The translations under genes were made by a program, and so were the position numbers. Below, in pieces: positions 16,129-23,517 of a stretch of DNA of 49,842 nucleotides; positions within the stretch are counted from its first letter, which is position 1; each line of letters begins with the position of its first letter. Origin of the DNA: Caulobacterales bacterium (GTDB lineage: Bacteria; Pseudomonadota; Alphaproteobacteria; Caulobacterales; Caulobacteraceae); contig CANJOB010000002.1 of the NCBI GenBank assembly GCA_947475655.1, forward strand, positions 1 to 49,842, given 5' to 3'. A model generated the notes under the pieces. That model saw nothing but the letters and a program-made list of their open reading frames with translations, did no database searches and had not been told where the DNA came from.

Positions 16129-17456
16129 TCGCCGTCCTTCGCCCGAACCGGGACGTTTGTGCAAGCGGCTTTATGCGATCCAAGCTGAAGCATGGTGTAC
16201 ATGCCCGCCGCCAGGGCCAGCATGGCGGCCAGCAGAGCCGCGCCCGCCCCGGTCAGGCCGAAGGTTCCGATTGCCCAGGGCAGGGCCGCCAGCAGGGCCA
16301 GCCCGACCACGATCCGCACCTTCACCACGTCGCCAGGGCGGCCGAGGGAGATCAGCATCGGCTCCAGCGGCAGGGCGCAGATGCCCACAGCGGCCGCCGC
16401 CATCTGCCAGACCATGATACCTGCCGCCGGGGCGAAATCGGGGCCCATGACCAGGGTCAGCAGCGGCCGGCCCGCCACGGTCGCCAGCAGAAGCACCGCG
16501 CCCACTCCGCCGCCGACCAGCCCGACCTGGGAGGCCAGGCGGCGCATGGCTTTTTCGCCGTCGGTGGCGCGCAGCCGCGCCAGTTCCGGATAGAGCGCCG
16601 GGATCAGCAGCCGCGCCGGCTTGGCCACGGCGTCGGCCACCTGGCGGCCGACGCGCCACAGGGCGGCGGGCGCCGGCCCGGCGATGGCCCCCACGGCCAG
16701 GGTCAGGGCGTGGGTGAAGGCGACCTCCAGGGTGCTGCCCAAGTTGGTGGCCCAGGCGAACTTCCAGGCGCCCGGCAGGCCGGCGCTGAGCGGCCCAAGC
16801 CAGCGGAAACCATGGGTCAGGCCCCGCTTGCGCATTTCGGCATGGGCGGCGGTAGCCAGGTAGGCGAAGGCCGCCACGGTGCCGGCGGCCCAGATCGCCA
16901 GGAAGGCCGGCAGGGAGGCTCCGGTGAGAAAGGCCAGGCCGCAGCCGGCCAGGCGCAGGGTCGAGCCGACCGGGGCCTGGGCGGCGATCAGGTCGAAGCG
17001 GTCGAACAATCGCAGCAGGCCGATCGGGGTCGAGGGGGTCATGACCAGGATCGACAGGCAGTAGAGGGCCGCGGGCCCGTTGCGGTTCATGTCCCAGCCC
17101 AGGCGCTCGCCGATCAGCAAGGCAAGGCAAATAGCGACCGCCGCCCCGGCCAGACTGCTGGCGATGTCGAGGAACAGGGTGAAGCGCAGCACCTGATGGA
17201 AGCCGGCCCTGTCGCCGGCCGCCAAGGGGCCCGCGCCATACTGCAGCACGGTCTGCCAGGCGTTGAACTTGACCACGTCGCCGACCAGCTGGGCGAAGGC
17301 GTTGATCAGCAGCAGGGCGCCGACGTCGGCCACCCCCAAGGCGCGGGCCGCCAGTGCCAGGTAAGCCAGGCTGATCAGGGCGTTGGCGGTGCGGCCGCCG
17401 ACCAGGACGCCGGTGTTGGCCAGCACCCGACGCAGGATGGGGGGGGCGGCGGTCAC
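16125..17456 (-). CDS. Polysaccharide/lipid flippase-like membrane protein (MATE/MOP superfamily)
   Basis: The product (443 aa) is strongly hydrophobic, with about 12 predicted membrane segments and the N-terminal pattern VLVGGRTANALISLAYLALA seen in Wzx/RfbX-like proteins. These flip lipid-linked sugars across the inner membrane. Start is GTG at 17456, two bases after the glycerophosphotransferase stop; the end overlaps the acyl ligase start. In a ceramide operon it may flip a head-group-modified sphingolipid or a lipid-linked glycan added to it. The specific substrate is inference. The gene is in frame throughout and shows no truncation. Confidence 0.82.
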   Translation of the reverse strand: MTAAPPILRRVLANTGVLVGGRTANALISLAYLALAARALGVADVGALLLINAFAQLVGDVVKFNAWQTVLQYGAGPLAAGDRAGFHQVLRFTLFLDIASSLAGAAVAICLALLIGERLGWDMNRNGPAALYCLSILVMTPSTPIGLLRLFDRFDLIAAQAPVGSTLRLAGCGLAFLTGASLPAFLAIWAAGTVAAFAYLATAAHAEMRKRGLTHGFRWLGPLSAGLPGAWKFAWATNLGSTLEVAFTHALTLAVGAIAGPAPAALWRVGRQVADAVAKPARLLIPALYPELARLRATDGEKAMRRLASQVGLVGGGVGAVLLLATVAGRPLLTLVMGPDFAPAAGIMVWQMAAAAVGICALPLEPMLISLGRPGDVVKVRIVVGLALLAALPWAIGTFGLTGAGAALLAAMLALAAGMYTMLQLGSHKAACTNVPVRAKDGE

Positions 17457-17458
17457 GT

Positions 17459-18613
17459 TTATCGCTCCAGCCGGCGGACGATGGCCTCCGCGGCGCGCTC
17501 GGACGAGGGGCGGGCCTGAAGGTCGAAGGTTTCGGCCAGGCCGGCCTGCTGTTCGGCGCGGTAGTGGCGCGCATGGCCGGCGCGCGAAGCGTCGATGGCT
17601 TCCAGAACCTGTTCAGCCCGCTCGACCACCGGCCCGTAGCGCCAGGCGCGGTAGTCTTCGTCGCCCTGCCAGGCGACGCCGTGGGCGTTGATGAAGGCGC
17701 AGGGGCGGGGCGGGTGCAGGAATTCGTAGATCTGACTGCTGACGTCGCCCAGATAGACGTCGGCCTGGCGAGTGTAGGTCATGTCGATCATCGCCTGGCT
17801 GCCCAGATCGATATGCAGGTTGGGCGCATCCTGGAAGCGCTCCAAGCTTGCCCGATCGCCATGGCCGCCGTCGAACAGTCGCACGTGTGGGGCGAAGATC
17901 AGGTTGTAGCGGCCATCATTGGCGAAGGCCCGCAACACCGCCAGGCCCTGGCCCGGCCAGGAGCTCAAGGCCGGGTCGAAGTGCGGATTATACAGCACCG
18001 TGGGACGTTTGCGCGGAAACACCGCCGGATTCCGCGGCGGCAGGGCGTCGACGATGTCGAACTTGGGATAGCCGACGATGGCGCAGTTCTCAGGCTCCGT
18101 CAGTCCGCCTTCGACGATACGCCGGTAGAGTTTCGGCCCGGAGGCCATCACCAGATCGAACCGGCGCAGGCGCGGCTCGAACGGACCGCCCCGGTCGCCT
18201 GCGCCGTGCTGGGTGTATATAAGCAGCGGCTTATGCACTCCCAGGCTCCGCAGCAGGGCAGTGGTCCGCTCTGGTGTGACGATGGCATCGTATCCGGCGA
18301 GCGCCGCGGCGTTGGCCGCCAACATCGGCGCCTTGAGCGGGATCGACTCTCCGCGCGGGCGGATCGCGCGCAACCAGCCGGGGCCGAGCAGGCGCGACGG
18401 CGGCATCGGCGCACCCAGCCGTGCGCAGAGGTCGGCGATGTAGTTCAGCTGCGAGGGCGAGGTGGCGGCGATCTCCACCGCGTAGGCAGGCCAACCCTTG
18501 GCCATGGCCAGGGCAATCGGCAGGCTGTGCAGCACCTGGTGCGGCTGGGCGATGAAGAGGAAACAGATCCGGCGCCGAGCCGCCGGAGCCGGATCCGCCG
18601 TGTCAGCGGGCAT
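17459..18613 (-). CDS. CDP-glycerol/glycerophosphotransferase-like protein
   Basis: The product (384 aa) has a GT-B-like layout similar to TagB/TagF glycerophosphotransferases. YTQHGAGDRGG near the middle (the family's HGxG region) is followed by GYPKFD, VLYNPHFDP, APHVR and YLGDVSSQIYEFL. Teichoic-acid enzymes use CDP-glycerol to add glycerol phosphate. Here, with ceramide genes, it may add glycerophosphate or a related group to a sphingolipid or an associated glycan. The N-terminus is cytoplasmic with no signal peptide. The ATG at 18613 overlaps the LptC-like gene by 11 bases. The conserved His/Asp pattern looks intact. Confidence 0.78.
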   Translation of the reverse strand: MPADTADPAPAARRRICFLFIAQPHQVLHSLPIALAMAKGWPAYAVEIAATSPSQLNYIADLCARLGAPMPPSRLLGPGWLRAIRPRGESIPLKAPMLAANAAALAGYDAIVTPERTTALLRSLGVHKPLLIYTQHGAGDRGGPFEPRLRRFDLVMASGPKLYRRIVEGGLTEPENCAIVGYPKFDIVDALPPRNPAVFPRKRPTVLYNPHFDPALSSWPGQGLAVLRAFANDGRYNLIFAPHVRLFDGGHGDRASLERFQDAPNLHIDLGSQAMIDMTYTRQADVYLGDVSSQIYEFLHPPRPCAFINAHGVAWQGDEDYRAWRYGPVVERAEQVLEAIDASRAGHARHYRAEQQAGLAETFDLQARPSSERAAEAIVRRLER

Positions 18614-19208
18614 TGAGACGGGCGCGGACGCCGCCCTTGAACACCACCCGGTCGCCTGAGTCGGTGATCGTATAGCTGTCGGAGCGCACGGCGCTGGCGG
18701 TGCGGGTGGCCTGGATGCCCTGGCCGGTGATGCGGCCAGTGGTGGTGTCGATCACCGAATTGTCGGCGACGAAGACGCTGCGCCCGTTCTGCTCGGTGCG
18801 CACGTCGCCGTCCAGCCGCAGGGTCAGGTCGTCCTGACGGAACACGCCGCGGTTGGCCACCGTGCGGGCAGCGGCCTCGTCGCCGCCGCTGACCGTGACC
18901 GCCGGGCGGTCGAGCCGCAGCACTTGCGGATCGGCGTCGTCGCGCACGCCGGCGGCGGCGGTGACCACATAGCGCTTGCCGTCCTTGCCTTCGCCGCGGA
19001 AGGCGGGATTGACCATGCGGACCGTGCCGTCCTTCACCCCGGGGGTCTTGGCGGTGACGAAGCGGAATTCGCGCCAGCCCACCTGCGCGGCGACCAGCAC
19101 GACCACGGCGACGGCGGCAAGCGGCAGCAGGTAGCGTAGCCGCCGCACCCAGGTCAGCCGCGCCTTGCGGCGCTCGGCGGCGCCCAGCTGAACTTGGTCG
19201 GTAGCCAC
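18603..19208 (-). CDS. lptC: LptC-like lipid transport protein
   Basis: The product (201 aa) has a single N-terminal membrane anchor (about 22-43) followed by an LptC-like beta-jellyroll. The typical opening is MVNPAFRGEGKDGKRYVVTA, and later repeats read LRLDGDV and VVFKGGVRARL. LptC receives lipid from LptFG and passes it across the periplasm. No lptA or lptB lies beside it, unlike canonical lptC loci. It is the first gene of the minus-strand operon running through glycerophosphotransferase, flippase, acyl ligase, cerR, ACP, spt and HAD. Together with the LptF/LptG-like pair at 4-6.3 kb it suggests a sphingolipid-dedicated export path. GTG start at 19208; 122 bases separate it from the DUF2189 gene. 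Confidence 0.78.
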   Translation of the reverse strand: MATDQVQLGAAERRKARLTWVRRLRYLLPLAAVAVVVLVAAQVGWREFRFVTAKTPGVKDGTVRMVNPAFRGEGKDGKRYVVTAAAGVRDDADPQVLRLDRPAVTVSGGDEAAARTVANRGVFRQDDLTLRLDGDVRTEQNGRSVFVADNSVIDTTTGRITGQGIQATRTASAVRSDSYTITDSGDRVVFKGGVRARLNAR

Positions 19209-19330
19209 GTGAAGAAACGTCCGTCTGCGGCGCGGGCCGGGAGAGCAGAGCGAGTACTCGGAAAACGCCCTCAGGGCTAGCGCCGCCCATCCTTACGATT
19301 GCTGGCGCGGCCAGGAGGCCGCGGGCTTGG

Positions 19331-20119
19331 TCAGTGCTCGACCAGGCGGGTGTAGAGCCGCCAGCTGGCGTAGCCGAGCACCGGCAAGGCCACCACCAGC
19401 CCGGCGAACAGCGGGATGCAGGCGATGGTCAGCACCACGGCGATGGTCAGGCCCCAGGCGGCGACCGGGCCGGGGTTCCTGGCGCAGGCCCGCAAGGATG
19501 CCGCCACGGCGGTGAGGGCGTCGGCGCGGCGGTCGACCACCATCGGGAACGACACCAGGCTGACCACCAAGGTCACGGCGGCGAAGACGAAGCCGATCAG
19601 GCCGCCGGCGACGATCAGGGTCCAGCCCGCGGGGGTGGTCAGGGCGAGGCGGAACAGCTCCGCCGCCGAGGCGGGGGCGGCCGGTCCGACCGTGACGCTG
19701 TAGAGCGCCCAGGCGGCGGCGATCCAGGCCGAGAACAGCACCGCCAGCATCAGGCTGAGCGCCATCAGCGGATCGCGCGAGGCGCGGCGGAACGGATCGA
19801 GGAAGTGGCTCCAGCCCGCCTCCTCGCCGGCGTCGCGGCGGCGGGCCAGTTCGAAGAAGCCGGATGCCACCGCAGGCCCGAGGATCGCCAGGCCGGCCAC
19901 CAGCGGGAACATGAGCGGCGCCAGGCTCTCGTTCAGCAATAGCAAACTGGCGAGGATGCCGCCCACCGGATAGACGAAGGCCAGGGCCAGGACGTCGCCG
20001 CGCATGTCCTTGAAATCGCGCCAGCCCTCAGCCAGCGCCCAGCGCAGGTCGGCGGCGGAAATCCGGCGCACCGCCGGGGCGGTGTCGAAGAAAACGCGTT
20101 CGGAAAACAGAGCGACCAT
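19331..20119 (-). CDS. DUF2189 integral membrane protein
   Basis: The product (262 aa) is a multi-pass membrane protein of the DUF2189 family, with about six hydrophobic segments and the characteristic SFPMVVDRRADALTAV near residues 188-203. Its function is unknown; some databases label it a cytochrome c oxidase subunit-like protein without experimental basis. The ATG at 20119 follows a leader containing GAGAGG, which is itself part of a perfect inverted repeat at 20126-20142. It is transcribed toward the sphingolipid operon, but a 122-base gap with a GCGGCC/GGCCGC hairpin near 19306-19321 separates them, so it is probably its own unit. Confidence 0.85.
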   Translation of the reverse strand: MVALFSERVFFDTAPAVRRISAADLRWALAEGWRDFKDMRGDVLALAFVYPVGGILASLLLLNESLAPLMFPLVAGLAILGPAVASGFFELARRRDAGEEAGWSHFLDPFRRASRDPLMALSLMLAVLFSAWIAAAWALYSVTVGPAAPASAAELFRLALTTPAGWTLIVAGGLIGFVFAAVTLVVSLVSFPMVVDRRADALTAVAASLRACARNPGPVAAWGLTIAVVLTIACIPLFAGLVVALPVLGYASWRLYTRLVEH

Positions 20120-20125
20120 GTCTCA

Positions 20126-20142
20126 CCTCTCATCTTGAGAGG
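20126..20142. promoter_or_regulatory. Inverted repeat in the DUF2189 gene leader
   Basis: CCTCTCA and TGAGAGG form perfect 7-base arms around a TCT centre, six bases upstream of the DUF2189 ATG. A further CCTCTCA copy lies at 20214-20220. On the minus strand the proximal repeat overlaps the likely Shine-Dalgarno GAGAGG, so it could be a repressor site or an RNA hairpin that hides the ribosome-binding site. Confidence 0.35.
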
Positions 20143-20209
20143 CGGCGTGTCGTCATCGGTCCGGCGGCCGCCGGGAGTTGAAGCTCTTGTCGGCCGCTGG
20201 TGGCGCCGC

Positions 20210-20396
20210 GCTACCTCTCACACGAAAGATAATACGCGCCGCCGACGCCTGACCCCTCATGATAAAAAATAGCGGCGGAAACGTGCCCGCGGCGAAGGGG
20301 AACGCCTGACCGGATCGTATGATCGGGCGGGACCGATGTCCCTTTTAGTTTCCTCCCTACGACTTGCCCCGCCCGGTTCGCCGCGCGGGGCTTTTT
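20210..20396 (+). ncRNA. Candidate small RNA (unconfirmed)
   Basis: A good plus-strand intrinsic terminator (20366-20396) has no plus-strand protein gene upstream. Between DUF2189 and pcaDC there are about 280 non-coding bases containing a loose promoter match (TTGTCGG at 20187, GCTACCTC at 20210). Just before the hairpin lies a C-rich stretch, TTTCCTCCC, that could pair with Shine-Dalgarno sequences. These traits suggest an sRNA of roughly 170 bases. The promoter spacing is wider than the Caulobacter consensus, so the 5' end is a guess. Confidence 0.25.
20366..20396 (+). terminator. Rho-independent terminator
   Basis: GCCCCGC and GCGGGGC form a strong GC stem around a 12-base loop and are followed directly by TTTTT. 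The T-run is on the plus strand, so it stops plus transcription. Read from the minus strand, the same hairpin lies just after the pcaDC stop but lacks a T-run, so it may only partly terminate the pca transcript. Confidence 0.7.
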
Positions 20397-20401
20397 CGTC
20401 T

Positions 20402-21595
20402 TCAGGAGGCGGCGTGGCCTTCCAGGGACTCGATGATCTCACCGGCCTCGGCGAAGCCGGTGTTGGCGGCCGGCACCCCGGCGTAGATCGCCGTCTGCAT
20501 CAGCACTTCCTTCAGGTCGTCCTTGCTGAAGCCGCCCTGCTGCAGTCCGGCGCGCACGTGCAGGCCGTATTCCTCCCAGCGGCCGAGCGCGGCGGTGATG
20601 GCGATCACCAGCAGGCGGCGCGTGCGGTGATCGAGCCCCGGCCGGGTCCAGATTTCGCCCCAGGCGATCTGGGTGATCATCGACTGGAATTCGCTGTTGA
20701 ATGGCGTGCGCTTGGCCAGCGCCTTGTCGACCCAGGCGTCGCCCAGCACCTGGCGGCGGACCTTGAGCCCATTCTGGTACAGAAGCTCCTTGGCGGCGCG
20801 GATATCGCCGCCCGACAGGCTGTCGTAGAAATTGATCACGGCCGCGGCGAAGGCTTCCGGCGCGTCGAGCGAGGCCAGGTGTCCGCCGTCGACCACCGTG
20901 GTGCTGGCGCCGGCGATCTCGGCGACGATGCGGTCGCCGTGGCCCTGCATCGGCGTGGCGACATCCTTGGCGCCGGCCAGCACCAGCGTCGGCGCCCTGA
21001 TCGCTCCCAAGGTTCCGGCCAGCGCCATGTCGCGGATGGCCGCCGAACAGCCGGCGTAACCCTGCGGCGCCATGCCGCCCAGGGCGGCCGCCGTCGTGCC
21101 GACCACCTCGGGACGGGCGGCACGGAATTCCGGCGTGAAGAACCGTTGCAGCGCCGGCTCGACAAGGCCGCCCATGCCGTTCTTGCGCACCAGATCGATG
21201 CGGGCCTGCCAGATTTTTGGATCCATGGCCGGCGAGGTGCAGGCCAGCACCACGGCCTCGACGCGCTGCGGCGCCGCCTTGGCGATCGTCATGGCCATCA
21301 TGCCGCCAAGCGACAGGCCGCAGATCACCGCCTTCTCCACGCCCGCCGCGTCCATCACCGCCAGAGCGTCCTGCGCGAGCAGGTCGAGGCTGTAGTCGCC
21401 GTCCGGCGCGTCGGAGGCGCCGTGGCCGCGCGTGTCCATGCGCAGCAGGCGGAAGCGCGTCTTAAGCTGCGGAGCCGCGAGGTCCCACAGACCGTTGTCG
21501 GTGCCGATCGAATTAAGCAGCAGCAGCACCGGTCTGGCCGGATCGCCGTCCAGCCGCCAGTAGATGCGAACGCCGCTATTAGTCGCGAAGGCCAT
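20402..21595 (-). CDS. pcaL: Fused 3-oxoadipate enol-lactonase / 4-carboxymuconolactone decarboxylase
   Basis: The product (397 aa) is a two-domain fusion. Residues 1-262 are an alpha/beta hydrolase (PcaD) with nucleophile S95 in GLSLGG, Asp 211 and His 239 (GGHLASLDAP). Residues about 266-397 are a carboxymuconolactone decarboxylase (PcaC) ending with EEYGLHVRAG and the helix DLKEVLMQTAIYAGVPAAN. Together they convert 4-carboxymuconolactone through the enol-lactone to 3-oxoadipate. The ATG is one base after the pcaB stop. The fusion is best known as PcaL in actinobacteria; most proteobacteria keep separate pcaC and pcaD. It is the last gene of the minus-strand pca array. Confidence 0.92.
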   Translation of the reverse strand: MAFATNSGVRIYWRLDGDPARPVLLLLNSIGTDNGLWDLAAPQLKTRFRLLRMDTRGHGASDAPDGDYSLDLLAQDALAVMDAAGVEKAVICGLSLGGMMAMTIAKAAPQRVEAVVLACTSPAMDPKIWQARIDLVRKNGMGGLVEPALQRFFTPEFRAARPEVVGTTAAALGGMAPQGYAGCSAAIRDMALAGTLGAIRAPTLVLAGAKDVATPMQGHGDRIVAEIAGASTTVVDGGHLASLDAPEAFAAAVINFYDSLSGGDIRAAKELLYQNGLKVRRQVLGDAWVDKALAKRTPFNSEFQSMITQIAWGEIWTRPGLDHRTRRLLVIAITAALGRWEEYGLHVRAGLQQGGFSKDDLKEVLMQTAIYAGVPAANTGFAEAGEIIESLEGHAAS

Positions 21596-21596
21596 C

Positions 21597-22739
21597 CTAG
21601 CCCCTTCCGTGAATTTCGAGCGCGGAGGCGACCAGGGCGGCGCTCTCGCCTAGATCGTCGCCGACATCGGCGGCCGCCAAGTTGGCGGCCATGACCTCGG
21701 GATAGAGTTCCAGCTCCTCGATCACCGGCGTCAACAGCGCGACGGCGCCGTGGGTCAGTTCGAACAGCTCGGCCAGCACTGGGCCCTCGATCTGCCAGCC
21801 GCCCATGCCGCGCTCGTGCTCCTGCGGCAGGGCGGTGAGGATGGAGGCCGCCAGGCCCGGCGTGCGCAGGGCGGCGGACAGCACGACCTGGCAGCTGGTG
21901 GCGTTGCGCTTGTGCGGCATGGCCGATGATCCGCCGCGGCCCTCCTGGCGCGGCTCGGCCGCCTCGCCGACCTCGCTCTGGGCCATCAGGGCGATGTCTT
22001 TGGCGATTTTGGCCAGGCTACCGGCGGTAATGGCCAGGGCCGAGGCCAGGCCGGCCACGGCGTCGCGCCGGGTGTGCCAGGGCAGGGCGGCGCCAAGGCC
22101 GAGCGACTTCGCCAGCCGCATCCCGATCGCCGCGCCCTTGCCCTTAAGATCGGCGCGCGTGCCCGCGGCCCCGCCGAATTCGATGACCAGGGCGTCTTGT
22201 CCTTCGCGGGTCAGCCGCGCGCGGGCGGCGTCGACAGCCAGCATCCACTGCGCCACCTTGAGGCCGAAGCTGATCGGCCGCGCCGCCTGCATCAAGGTGC
22301 GGCCGAGCATCGGGGTCTGCGCGTGCGTCCTGGCCAGGGCCGCCAGAGCTGCCGACATGCGCGCCAGGTCGGTCTCAATCAGGGCCAGGCCCTGCTTGGC
22401 CTGCAGGATCATGACGGTATCGGAGACGTCCTGGCTGGTGGCGCCCACGTGCGCCGACTTTCCCGCCGCGCCCGCCTGGGCGCGCAGGTGTTTGACCAGC
22501 GGGATCGTCAAGGTGCCGGTGAAGGCGGCCTCCTCCGCCAGCTCGGCGGCGGAGACGGGGTAGGCCGCGCAGGCGGCGGCGATCTGCTTGGCGTCATCCG
22601 CCGAGATAACGCCCTCGGCGGCGCTCGCCTCGGCCAGAGCCGCCTCGAAGGCCAGGGCCGCGCGCAGGGTCGCGTCGTCGTCGAACACCGCCAGCATCTG
22701 AGCGCTCGAACTGGCGCGGTCCCGGATCAGCGACGGCAT
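21597..22739 (-). CDS. pcaB: 3-carboxy-cis,cis-muconate cycloisomerase
   Basis: The product (380 aa) belongs to the fumarase/aspartase superfamily, with the signature GGSSAMPHKRN near residue 265 and a conserved ATSQDVSDT region near 101-109. It cyclises 3-carboxymuconate to 4-carboxymuconolactone, feeding the fused enzyme whose start is one base past its stop. It is somewhat shorter than the ~450-aa PcaB of Pseudomonas; the C-terminus after ADVGDDLG is compact. Start is ATG at 22739. A 109-bp repeat element lies between it and pcaG, so it may be partly uncoupled from pcaHG transcription. Confidence 0.92.
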   Translation of the reverse strand: MPSLIRDRASSSAQMLAVFDDDATLRAALAFEAALAEASAAEGVISADDAKQIAAACAAYPVSAAELAEEAAFTGTLTIPLVKHLRAQAGAAGKSAHVGATSQDVSDTVMILQAKQGLALIETDLARMSAALAALARTHAQTPMLGRTLMQAARPISFGLKVAQWMLAVDAARARLTREGQDALVIEFGGAAGTRADLKGKGAAIGMRLAKSLGLGAALPWHTRRDAVAGLASALAITAGSLAKIAKDIALMAQSEVGEAAEPRQEGRGGSSAMPHKRNATSCQVVLSAALRTPGLAASILTALPQEHERGMGGWQIEGPVLAELFELTHGAVALLTPVIEELELYPEVMAANLAAADVGDDLGESAALVASALEIHGRG

Positions 22740-22751
22740 CGGCGATTTCCC

Positions 22752-22860
22752 CTAGAGCCTTCCAGGTTCAGATGAATCTGAACCTGGAAGGCTCTAGATT
22801 CCATAGTTTTGGAGCATGTTCGAGGGGCGAGCCGCCTACAGTTCGCCTAACATGCTCTAG
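22752..22860. repeat. 109-bp MITE-like element with CTAG ends between pcaB and pcaG
   Basis: The element starts CTAGAGC and ends GCTCTAG, giving 7-base terminal inverted repeats (or a CTAG target duplication with shorter ends). Inside are two hairpins. One at 22752-22797 has perfect 22-base arms and a two-base loop. One at 22812-22857 has 9-base outer arms (GAGCATGTT/AACATGCTC) and inner GGCGA/TCGCC pairing. No other copy was seen in this window. It supplies the pcaG stop codon (TAG on the minus strand) and probably forms a stable RNA hairpin within the pca transcript. Confidence 0.75.
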
Positions 22861-23516
22861 ATGTCGAAGAACGCCGTCTCGTTGTCGCCGCGCAGGACGA
22901 TGTCCATTCGCCAGGAGTCGCCCTCGTCGCGGCGGGCGATGATGGTGTCGCGCCGTTCGGCCGGCACGGCGTTCAGCACGATGTCCTGGTCGTTGCCCTC
23001 GCCGCCGTCGAAGTACATCCGCGTCGCCAGGCGCTTGAGCATGCCGCGGCCGAACACGCTGATGGCGATGTGCGCCGCCTGAAGGCCGCCGTCGGGGCTG
23101 GGCACACGGCCCGGCATAATGGTCCGGAAGCGGTAGAAGCCCTCGGCGCTGGTGGCGCAGCGGCCGTAGCCGGGGAAGCCGTCGTGGTTGGACTTGGCCC
23201 AGCGCGGGTCGCCGGTGGTGTTGTAGATGCCGGCGGCGTCGGCCTGCCAGATCTCGATCAGGCAGTCGGGCACCGGCGTTCCGGCGCCGTCGGTGACCAG
23301 TCCGAAGATCTCGATCACGTCGCCGATCACCGCCTCGCGCGCGGTGGAGACGTTCAGCTTGTAGTTCTCGGCCGGGAACAGGTCGGTGCGGGCCCCCATC
23401 TCTGAGACGCCGACCAGGTCGGCGCAGCCCTTCCAGGGCAGGCCGTAGTGGAAGTAGGGGCCAACCGTCTGCGAGGGGGTCTGGCCGAAGATTTCCGGGC
23501 TCTGGTTATCGACCAT
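22857..23516 (-). CDS. pcaG: Protocatechuate 3,4-dioxygenase alpha subunit
   Basis: The product (219 aa) is an intradiol dioxygenase of the alpha type, opening with FGQTPSQTVGPYFHYGLPW and containing the core CLIEIWQADAAGIYN. It pairs with PcaH to cleave protocatechuate to 3-carboxy-cis,cis-muconate. As expected for alpha subunits, the His pair of the iron site is not conserved (AAHIAISVFG carries a single His). The ATG at 23516 is one base from the pcaH stop. The stop codon lies within the 109-bp repeat element, but the C-terminus (FFDI) looks full length. Confidence 0.94.
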   Translation of the reverse strand: MVDNQSPEIFGQTPSQTVGPYFHYGLPWKGCADLVGVSEMGARTDLFPAENYKLNVSTAREAVIGDVIEIFGLVTDGAGTPVPDCLIEIWQADAAGIYNTTGDPRWAKSNHDGFPGYGRCATSAEGFYRFRTIMPGRVPSPDGGLQAAHIAISVFGRGMLKRLATRMYFDGGEGNDQDIVLNAVPAERRDTIIARRDEGDSWRMDIVLRGDNETAFFDI

Positions 23517-23517
23517 G

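Noticed and set aside
18603-19208. Treating the LptC-like gene as the housekeeping lptC
   Set aside because: No lptA, lptB or rpoN lies beside it as at usual LPS loci, and its operon partners are all sphingolipid genes. A genome search would settle it.
20120-20400. ECF sigma (GGAAC) promoter for the candidate sRNA
   Set aside because: A GGAAC occurs, but no CGTT lies at the required spacing of about 16-17 bases.
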